This document shows, piece by piece, positions 1 through 9,400 of a stretch of 35,888 bases of DNA. Where the stretch lies: the NCBI GenBank assembly GCA_947166515.1, contig CAMVEM010000007.1:1-35888 (forward strand), read 5' to 3'. The position numbers and the translations under genes were made by a program. This DNA is from an uncultured Clostridia bacterium (lineage in GTDB: Bacteria; Bacillota; Clostridia; Oscillospirales; Ruminococcaceae). The notes under the pieces were generated by a model. It did not search any database. It saw only the letters and a list, made by a program, of their open reading frames with translations, and was not told where the DNA came from. Positions within the stretch are counted from its first letter, which is position 1, and every line of letters begins with the position of its first letter.

Positions 1-3000
1 CTCATGGTGCGAACGAGCACCGACTGCAAGGTCGGGCATTTCGGTTATCGTGCCGAGAATATCGCTTCCGATCACCGTATGCTTCTTTATCTGCGCAAAT
101 TCCTCATCGGTAAGGCGAGAAGTCTTGTTGATTATCTCTTCACTTACGCCGATCTTGCCGATGTCATGCATAAGTCCCATTTCGTAGATCTTTTCCTGCT
201 CGGCTTCGCTCTTACCCATACGCCGCGCGATCTCGGCAGAATATTCCGCGACTCGTCCGGAATGTCCGTTCGTATAGTGGTCTTTCGCGTCAACTGTCTT
301 TGACAGTGCGATCATCATTTCCAGCGACAGCCGGTCAGCTCTTGCGGTCTGTCTTCCGACCTCGCTGATAAGTCCCGACTGATAGTGATACAGGTCGATA
401 ACGCGCTTGGTGCGCTGTAAAAGCACTTCGGGAACAAACGGCTTGCGTACATAATCGGACGCGCCCTCGCGGAATCCCCTTACTTCGCTGTCTTCGCCGG
501 TGTCACCGGTAATGAACATAACAGGGATATCGCACGCAGCCTCACTCTTTTTGAGCTTCTGCAGGACTTCAAATCCGTCCATGCCGCCGAGATTTATGTC
601 GAGCAGTACGAGGTCGGGACGTTCACGCTCCGCAGCTTCTATGGCAGCCTTTCCGTTGTCGGCGCAGATAACGCCATACTCGGATTTGAGGATATTCTCG
701 GCTGTTCTGCGTATCAGTTCATCATCATCGACGACAAGCACGGTCGATTTTCCCGGAACACCCGACGGCTTTCCGATATTCACCGGCTCCGCGAACTGCA
801 CGAGCTTTTCTTCCGGCAGATATCCCATTATCATCTGTTCCAGCTGCTTCGGCTCTATCGGCTTGGTCAGATAATCGTCAAATCCGGCCGCAAGATATTT
901 TTCACGTGCTCCCGATATTGCATTCGCGGTCAGGCAGACTGTGGGAGTGCCGCTGTTGACGTTTTCTTGCTCTTTCAGTTCCCTGAGAATTTCGATACCG
1001 TCCTTATGCGGCATCATATGGTCTATGAATATAATGTCATACTTATTTTTCCGCGCAAGTTCAAGTCCTTCGTCGCCGCTTACGGCTGTGTCTATCTTCA
1101 CAAGCGTTGTTTTCAGAAGGTTTCTGAACACCTGCAGATTCATCGGTGTATCGTCAATAACAAGAATATGCGCGTCGGGCGCAGTGAAACGCTCCTTGTA
1201 CTTCTTCCTGCCTGCTAACGAACGGCGGAAAGCTTCCGCATAATCACCTACAGGCTCCCACTTCACTACCTGCTGCTTTAGCGAGAACGAAAAGGACGAG
1301 CCTTTTCCGTACTTGCTCTGCACGTCAAGCCTGCTGTTCATCATCGCGAGCAGCCGCTGTGTGATGTTCATTCCGAGTCCGGTCCCCTCGATACTGCGGT
1401 TGCGGTTTTCCTCTATGCGTTCAAACTCAACGAAAAGCTTCGGGATATCCTCCTGCTTTATGCCAATTCCGGTATCGCTGATGCTGACATTCAGCATTAT
1501 GCTGTTATCGTCGTCCTGCATGCGCTCGTAGCCCATTCTGAATGTGACCGAGCCTTTTTCGGTATATTTTACAGCATTAGTGAGAATGTTTGTTATTATC
1601 TGCTTTATGCGGATCTCATCACCGTGCAGCAGCTTCGGGATATTACCGTCGATCTCCGGTATAAGCGCAAGTCCCTTCGCGTCAGCACGCGTCTGTATCA
1701 TGTTCATAAGGTCGTTGAGAACTGACGCGAGGTCGTAATCCACCGGGATAAGGTCGAGCTTTCCGGATTCTATCTTCGAGAAATCAAGTATGTCGTTTAT
1801 AAGCCCGAGCAGAGTGTTTCCCGCGATCTTGATATCCGTGGCATAGGTCAGCGTGTCTTCCTCCGCGCTCTCTCTTAGTATCATCTCATTCATTCCGAGT
1901 ACAGCAGTTATCGGGGTGCGTATATCATGCGACATATTGGCAAGGAAAGACGATTTTGCTTCATTAGCTCGCTGCGCGTCGCGTGCGTATTCCACGATAT
2001 CGCCGCTCATAGAACGCATAAAGGTCAGCACGCGTTCAGACAGCGGTATTATTCTTTCGCTGTGTGCATGTATCACCTTACAGCTTTGTCCCGAGTTTTC
2101 CGTTATCTCGCGAGGTTCGCCCTCACGCATTCCTATCGCGACGAGCGCGCTGTTGAGCAGATCTCCGCGGCCGTGATGAAAGTATATTTCACCTGCTGCG
2201 CTGCAGAACTGCAGTTCCGGCGCAAAACGCCTGAAACAGTCGATCTCGATAGTGGATTCTTTTCTCAGCATGATGCCGCGGTTCCCGCATACGAAGAGCT
2301 CCACTGCCTGCGGTGCAAATTCGCGCATATCAAGGCTGCTGGCCTCAGTATTTTTGATAAGGTCGCTGCGCACCGTATAGGAAAAACGCACGCTCTCCCC
2401 CGGACAGATAGAACCGATAAATATAAGTTCGCCCTTTTCGTTGCAGGAATATGGCGTTCTTCCGATAAGAAGCCCGTCACGCTCAACGACCAGAGGAAAT
2501 TCGCAGCAGTTTATCGTCAGGAATTCATCCAGACGAATGCCGAGATATTTATGATATATCTTTTCCGGCTCGACCCCGTCGATAAGCGAAACTACAGTAT
2601 CTCCGACAGTCAGCTCAGTGTCCGACTGCTTTATGGCCATAGCCTTGCCAATAGGCTTCCAGCCGAAAATATACTGCGCTTCAATATGAAGGTCTTCTCC
2701 GGAAAGGAGCAGAAATACCACTCCATGCGTATATATCCGATCGTTGCTGAAAATGAACGGTTCAGTCTGTCGCTCGGATATGTAGTTGACATCAGCCATT
2801 GTACCGAAGAACGGGATATCTTCAAATCCCGCAGTCAGCATTCCGAGCATTCTTGATGTGTGAAGCGCGAAACCCGCGAGTGTCACGTCCACGCCTCTGA
2901 TATTCGGTGTGGAGGCGATCTCTCTGCGTGCAGCTTCGACTACATCGTCCGGGTCTTTATCATCAATTTCAAAGCTGAGAATACGCACTGCAGAACTTTC

Positions 3001-3288
3001 AAAAAAGTAGAAACCGAGACGAAGCACCGGTCTGTCGTCAAAGACAAGGATTTCCCCGTCTATATCAGGCGGATTCGCGGAATACATCGACATTCCCTTT
3101 ACGATAAGCCCGGGAAATGCTTCAAGCACAGGACTTATTATCTCGAATGTCTCATCATATGAGTAGCTGAACACATACACCTGCAGAAGCGCCTGTGCGG
3201 CAGCCGCAGTCTCCGGTATCCCGCGCAGAGTCTGCGCTACATTTACGGCTTCTTCTTTTGTTGATATCTCAAAGGTTTTCTGAAACAT
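1..3288 (-). CDS. FIST-domain hybrid sensor histidine kinase with two receivers and an HD-GYP domain (partial, 3' end cut)
   Basis: The reading frame is open for 1096 codons and runs off the left edge. Its ATG follows a GAGAGAGGAA ribosome binding site. Residues about 20-340 resemble a FIST_N/FIST_C sensory region (GWKPIG near 211, then a DG-E-Y-LGI pattern); no transmembrane segment is visible, so it is probably cytosolic. A helical linker leads to HisKA (MSHDIRTP, phospho-His H454) and an HATPase domain (N-box near 566, DTGIGI, GTGLGM near 636). Receiver 1 has D756 (FIDHMMP) and receiver 2 has D897 (LLDINLGG). The C-terminus is an HD-GYP c-di-GMP phosphodiesterase (LMHDIGKIG, H1041/D1042). 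The GYP triad itself lies beyond the window. The role inferred is ligand-dependent phosphorelay controlling c-di-GMP breakdown within one polypeptide. The module order is clear; the FIST call is by pattern recall. Confidence 0.85.
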   Translation of the reverse strand, partial: MFQKTFEISTKEEAVNVAQTLRGIPETAAAAQALLQVYVFSYSYDETFEIISPVLEAFPGLIVKGMSMYSANPPDIDGEILVFDDRPVLRLGFYFFESSAVRILSFEIDDKDPDDVVEAARREIASTPNIRGVDVTLAGFALHTSRMLGMLTAGFEDIPFFGTMADVNYISERQTEPFIFSNDRIYTHGVVFLLLSGEDLHIEAQYIFGWKPIGKAMAIKQSDTELTVGDTVVSLIDGVEPEKIYHKYLGIRLDEFLTINCCEFPLVVERDGLLIGRTPYSCNEKGELIFIGSICPGESVRFSYTVRSDLIKNTEASSLDMREFAPQAVELFVCGNRGIMLRKESTIEIDCFRRFAPELQFCSAAGEIYFHHGRGDLLNSALVAIGMREGEPREITENSGQSCKVIHAHSERIIPLSERVLTFMRSMSGDIVEYARDAQRANEAKSSFLANMSHDIRTPITAVLGMNEMILRESAEEDTLTYATDIKIAGNTLLGLINDILDFSKIESGKLDLIPVDYDLASVLNDLMNMIQTRADAKGLALIPEIDGNIPKLLHGDEIRIKQIITNILTNAVKYTEKGSVTFRMGYERMQDDDNSIMLNVSISDTGIGIKQEDIPKLFVEFERIEENRNRSIEGTGLGMNITQRLLAMMNSRLDVQSKYGKGSSFSFSLKQQVVKWEPVGDYAEAFRRSLAGRKKYKERFTAPDAHILVIDDTPMNLQVFRNLLKTTLVKIDTAVSGDEGLELARKNKYDIIFIDHMMPHKDGIEILRELKEQENVNSGTPTVCLTANAISGAREKYLAAGFDDYLTKPIEPKQLEQMIMGYLPEEKLVQFAEPVNIGKPSGVPGKSTVLVVDDDELIRRTAENILKSEYGVICADNGKAAIEAAERERPDLVLLDINLGGMDGFEVLQKLKKSEAACDIPVMFITGDTGEDSEVRGFREGASDYVRKPFVPEVLLQRTKRVIDLYHYQSGLISEVGRQTARADRLSLEMMIALSKTVDAKDHYTNGHSGRVAEYSAEIARRMGKSEAEQEKIYEMGLMHDIGKIGVSEEIINKTSRLTDEEFAQIKKHTVIGSDILGTITEMPDLAVGARSHHE

Positions 3289-3359
3289 TGACCGTTCCTC
3301 TCTCAGCAAGTAGTTTTCAGACAGTAACAACAGTTTGTGTATTGTATATTACCGTAGTA

Positions 3360-3388
3360 ATTTTATCATAATTATTCTCAAAAGTCAA
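3360..3388 (-). promoter_or_regulatory. Promoter of the FIST/HD-GYP kinase gene
   Basis: On the minus strand, TTGACT (3388-3383) and TAAAAT (3365-3360) are separated by exactly 17 bp. Transcription would begin near 3352, about 64 nt before the ATG at 3288. No operator-like repeat stands out. Confidence 0.75.
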
Positions 3389-3438
3389 TTCAATTCCGTT
3401 TTTTTACGCAGACACATCACATCCGGAAAAGTTCTGAT

Positions 3439-3477
3439 AAAAAAGCAACAGCGCAGAGCTTTCGCCCTGCGCTGCTG
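3439..3477 (-). terminator. Intrinsic terminator after the giant secreted protein gene
   Basis: The 11-bp arms 3446-3456 and 3467-3477 pair (one G-T) around a 10-nt loop. Read on the minus strand they are followed by a run of six T (3444-3439). It lies just after the stop codon at 3483-3485. Confidence 0.85.
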
Positions 3478-3482
3478 TATTG

Positions 3483-6400
3483 TCATGCTGCATTGATCAA
3501 TGTTACTTCGCCGTTGACTGTGCCACCGGTAGCAGTTACCGGAGCAAATGATGTGACATTCTCAAATGTCAGTGTAGATCCTTTGGGAACAGTGAATTTG
3601 TATGCTACAGGAGTTTCTGTTCCTTTTACTACCTTAACCGCATTAAGCTTAATGTTACTGAAAGTGGTAGTTCCCTTCAGACTTGCCGAAGTACCCGTAA
3701 ATGTCAGCTTGTTGCCATTTCCGATGATCGTAAGACTTGCAAACTTGCCCTTTGCGGGAACTTTAAGCGCGCCGCCGATATTCACGTCTGCGAGAAGCGA
3801 GAGCTCGTAATCGGTCGTGCCGCTGTTTATCGCATTGATCGCGTCTTCCCAGAATGCGTATTTCTTACCGTTCAGATCGATCGTGTACGCTTTCAGATAT
3901 ACGCTGCCGCTCTTGGTTATAAGATCGTAGGTATAATCTCCCTGCGGAACAGGAGCTATTCCGCTTATATCGAACTTTCCGGAGAGGTCAAGCTTGGATT
4001 TGATGATCACCTTATCTTCGAGCGTTTTTGCCGATACAAGCTTTATCTTTTCACCCTCTACCGAGCCGCTTAATGTAAGTGATTTGTACGAGTCGGCGAG
4101 CGTTATTTTTGCTCCGTCTGTTCCGCGCAGTATCTTCTTTACTGTCGCCGCAGCTCCTGTACCGATCGTAAGATCTGCGCCTGCATTGAGCGTGATATTT
4201 GTTGCTGTCAGCGTCTTTGTGACTGTAAGAGGCGCTTCCAGCATGATAGTCTCAAAGCCCGAGAGCGTATCAACAGGTGCACATGCTCCGAGAGTCAGCG
4301 TGTTCTTGGAACCGCCTTTTATCGAAAGCGTCTTTCCGTCAAATCCGAGAGCGTTGATCACGGTATTTCCGGTCGTGGAGTTTACAGTGAACGCCGAATC
4401 CGCGCCAGCCTTGGTCAGTGCCTTTATCGTGATGTCTTTCAGCGTGAACGCATATTTCGGCGCAAGTGAGGTCACACCTATGAAAGTCAGCGCCTTTCCG
4501 TTTCCGTCGATAGTGAGGCTTGCTGCTTTCGACGGGAGAGTGAGCTTCGTAAGGCTCGTGGCAACGTTCAGCTTTATCGTATAGACTGACTGTGCGTTAG
4601 TCTTTGCGTTTGCAGCCATGGCATCACCGATCTTCTCAAACGACGAATAATTACTATCTTTACCGTCGATTGTCAGCGTCAGGGCGTCAAGATATTCTGC
4701 GCGTACTTCCTTCTTGTACTGAACTGCGCTGAGCGGGAGCGCATCCTCACCCTCACCAATGGTATTTACTATCGTGATCTTCTGGTCGATGCCGGCGACA
4801 GTATCATTCTTTGAAAGATTGATAACAGTCATACCGCTGATATCCGCGAGTTCTCCGTCAGGATCGTTCACTGTGAGCTTCACTGTTCCCACTGTGCCGA
4901 TCGTGAGCTTCGGGAGAAGCACGGACGCTTTCTTGCCCAGGTACTGGTTGAGTATGATATCCGCATTGACCGCATCGGTTATCGTTACGGTCGAAGCTTC
5001 GCGAGCATTGATAACGCCGTCACCCGTGAGCGTTACGGGAATGAATTTACCATTGTCGAGCTCAATTGTCGTGCCTTTCGCTATCTGAGCATTCGCTCCG
5101 GAGAAGCTCAGCACTCTCAGCCCCGAACCGGTGTCAAATACGAATTCGGAAGTCTTTGTTCCGCTTAATGTGAGCGTTCCGGTCTCGATCGCGAGTCCGT
5201 AAACCACCACTTTCTTATCCGCGGCAGCCTTGACTGTGATCGTCTTGCCTGCTTTTTCGGGTTCGATCGCGCACCAGAGCGAAAGATCTGAATTTGCTGT
5301 GATCGTCGGGCTCTTCATGGTGAATTTTCCGCCGGTTATCGCGAATTTTATGTCGGATTTCGGAAGCGTTACAGCCTTTGCTTCAATGTTGCCCTCATCT
5401 ACGACGAAAACATACGCGTTGTCCGCTGTCTTTGCCTTGATGAGCTTGTTTATCTCTGTAAGCGCGTCATTGATAGTCTTGAAATCCTTATCGGCGCCTA
5501 TGGTGATCTCGGTACCGTCGATCTGCGGGCCCTCGGTTCTGACCTCGGAGCTGTAATCCGCAGCGAGAAGCTTGTCGTTGTACGCCTTTACTCCGGATCT
5601 GACAGCCACGGCGTAGGTCTTGCCAGCTTTGAGTCCGGCCGCGGGTATGAGCTTCACCTTGCTTGCGTAGGATTTGTTGTTCGGATCGAGCGGGTCGTTG
5701 TCGAGATTCACGAAGCTTACTGTGAACGGTACGTTCTCGCCGCCGAGCGTCAGTGTGAACACATCGTCGGTGAGCGTCTTAACGTCCATATAGAGGCTGA
5801 ATTCGATCTCGATGCCGTCCTCCGCTGCTGTTACACTCTTGACAGTCGGAGCGTTCTTCGACACGAGCGGTATGTTGATACCGAGCTGTACCGGCATTAC
5901 CGGCAGCCAGCCCGCTGTCGAGCCGTCGTCGAGATTTGCCGCGGCGTTGTCCGCGCTGGTGTTGTCGGAAAGTCCGGAGCCCTCGGGAGCGGTAACTCTT
6001 ACCTGCCACTCGCCCTCGGGAACGAACCACTGATACCAGCCCGCGTTTGTCGTCACCTGCGGGTTGAGCTGTCCGTATTCCTCGGCGTTCCACTGCGAAA
6101 CATCGCCTGTCGTAAGGTCGCGCTCGTACAGTGTTGCTGTTGCGCCCTCAACGGGGTTGGAGAGAACCGCCTCGTAGATTATACCCTCGGGGTCGTGGGT
6201 CGCTCTCACGGAACCGCCGGAGCTTCTGCCGGTCACGCCGGAGCCGCCGCTGCCACTCGCATCATTCGGTATTCTGGTATGTGTCTTCTTTGCAAGAGCC
6301 TGCGTCTTCAGATAAAGCTCGATAGCTCTCTTTTCCGCTTCGCTGAGCTTGCCGGAGGCGTACACTTCGAGAAGCGCGCAGCACGCTTCCTTTAAATCTG

Positions 6401-9400
6401 TCGGGATAGTTATACCCGTCTTGTCTTCGATAGCTTCCCTGGCTTCATCTATTGCCTGCTGCTTCAGGTAGTCCTTAAAGCCATTTTCGATCAAGTCATT
6501 GACGGTGTCCTTGACTTCGTTCAACGATTCGGCAACTATGTTGATCTTCTCCATCATGATCTTCATAGCCGTTGCGAAGTCGGCTGTATCGGTAGCCTTG
6601 CAGATAGCGTCGATATCGTTCTTGATATCCTTTGCAAGATCAAGGTCATCGCCGCTGAGCTTTCCGCTGTCGATCAGTCCGTCAATGGCTGTCTGTGCGT
6701 TTATCTCTGCCTTTGTCTGCTGTCTGTGTTCCCACTGATAGCCGACATTAAGCCCGGCACGAATACCTGCCAGTGACTTGGCGTATTGGGTCTGTGTGCC
6801 GACTACTTTTTTATGGATAGCGTTTAATATGTTTCCGCTGTTTCCTAAACTCTTAATACCCGCCTTGCTCATGGTCGGCCACTTGAAGCCGTCGCCGCCT
6901 TTTCCGAGCTTCTGTAATACATCGCCTGCGTTGTAGGGGTAAATCTGTGCCGCTATACTCATGGCTGGGACATCGATCGAAACCTCGCCGCAGTCGATAC
7001 CCTGCATATAGACATAACCCTTATCGCCTTCCACACCTTCCAGCGGGAAAGCCACGGCATACTGTACACATATAAGGTGTCTGGTTGTCGGATCGACCTC
7101 TTCGGTAGTGGTCGCGCGTATTATTCTTCCGTCGGAACCGATCGTTTCGGCATAAGGCAAAAACGTCTCGTCTGTCCAGATGATCTGACCGTTGGGCCAT
7201 ACTACCTTGTTGGTTTTCTGTACCGGCTTCCATAAGCTGTCGGGAACGGTGGGGTTACCGTCATCGTCAAGGTATGTGGTCTCATAGATGCCGAAATGCT
7301 CCTGCAGAGCCTTCATTGATTCCTCGGAGCCGTCGTATGTCGAATAATCGAAGTTCTTACCCTCGAGCATATCGTCAAACTGCTTCAGGCCTTCAAAGAA
7401 TATGTCGAGAACTTCCTGTCTGTCCTGAACGAGCTTTTCCTGTTCTTCAAGGTAAGTATTTGCCAGCTTGTCGTATTCCTGCTGATAATACTGTGTAACG
7501 GTCATTTCCGCACCCGTCTCGGGGTCGTTTATCTTCACATTGCCGTAAGCCGCGAGGAAAGCGTCCTCGTCGCCGATGTAATCGCCTTTTATCGTAATAT
7601 CAGCTTTGGACTTGACAGACACGCTCCAGTTCGTGAAAAGGAACTTTTCGCCCGAAACGGAGCCGACGAACTTGTTTGTATCTCCGTCGCGTTTTAGTTC
7701 GGTGATATATTCCTCGCCGTCCTGACCGGTCACGGTGATGTACATACTGTCAACGTTGTTGCCGTCCGGTACCGTTGCGGTAAATTCGTATGTGAATACG
7801 TTACCCTGGTCGTTCAGGGAGTAGTAATAATTGGAAATGTATCTGACACCGCTATAATCGCTATATGTGTCAAAAAGGTTTGAAATTCTGCCGGAGAACG
7901 GGTCGTTTTCATTATCGCTTATCAGCTTGACATCGACACAGCGTATTACCGCAGGAGTGAAGTTCTGCTCTGTCACGGCAGTTATCGTCGTTGTCGCGGA
8001 ACGTGTTTCCGTACCGTTCTTTGTGGTTATGGCGTAAAGCTCATGCTCGCCCGCCGCAGTCCATGCCGGGTCTTTTGCCAGGAAAGTGCTTATATTTTCA
8101 CTTCCGACCTTACTATCCGTTATCTGGAAAGTGAAATACGCAATACCGGTACCCGATGTACGGTATCGTGCTATCTTTACTCCGTCCATATACAGTTCGG
8201 ATTCACAGTCCGGAGTCGTATAAAGCCACGCATTGTTTTTATATGCTTTTTTCCCGGATATCAGCAGATAGTCCGAATTGATGTTGAGTTCGCCGCTTGC
8301 CGCCGAAACGGAAAGCGTCATATTGCCGAAGGACTGGACGTTGACTTCCTGACTATATTCGTTTACCCGAGCGCCCTGTGCGGTTATGTTGAAATCACCG
8401 CCTTTTGCAGCCTGTAAATAGAACCAGATAACGCCGCTGGTCTTGTCGGTATAGAGAGTAAAGCCCTTTAATGCTTGTAAATGCCATGCATCGCGCTGGT
8501 TTATCTTTACGGTGCTTTCCGTGAGCTTGTTGTCACAGTAAAGGCTGATGTATTTATCCCTCCGGACATCTCCGTATCCGCGTGCTTCATAGCGCGGAAC
8601 TATAGGAGTGGTATCCGTACCGGCATATCCGGTTCCTACATTTACCGTAATGGCATACTGTGCGCCGGGGTTGGCCTTTGCCATAGCGGGGTCAACCTCG
8701 TAAGCAAGTTTTACAAGCGCCCATTCCTCGGCGGTGGTCTTGACGGTGTCCTCGCCGAACTTTGAATTTTCGGTAAATGCCGGGTGGCTGCCGACATCGG
8801 GCGATGCGCCGAAGTTTACAGTCGTACAAACACCGTTCTGAACAACTACGCCGGTCTTCTTGAGGTATTCACTTTCCGAAAGGACATCAAATCCTTCAAG
8901 TGTAGCAGGGAGACTGAACCAGTTGTTCGCCTTTACATTCACTACCGTGTACGTGCCCGCGGGAACGGAGTTCACCCAGCCGCTGTAGGAATCATTTGTA
9001 GAAGCAACAAGCTCGCCGTTCGCGTCATACGCGCCGATAAGGTGTCTTGTATATCCGTCGGGCGACGTGTAGTAGATGTTGCCGTAGTCCTTGTACGAAA
9101 GATTAAAGCAGCGATCTTCCCAATCGAGATTGGTAAGGTAGTAATCCTTAAGCACCTTTACGCTGTCGCTTGTCTGAGCGACCTCGCCCGCGATCTCGTC
9201 TATCGTATAGGACAGAGTAAGCGTGTCGCCCATTTCGATGACTGCCGAAACGTCGCCTGTGAACTGTACCTCGGATATCGTGACATTGTAGAGGCTCGGG
9301 TCGATGACCGCACCCTTTGTCGTGTTCGTCAGCGTGAAGACCATATCATTGAAGATACCCTCGTTGCTGCTCCAGCTGCCGATGTAGAGCTCCTGAGTAC

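Noticed and set aside
1927-2856. 309-codon plus-strand open frame
   Set aside because: It is antisense to the FIST kinase, whose frame is continuous with recognisable domains. The plus-strand product resembles nothing.
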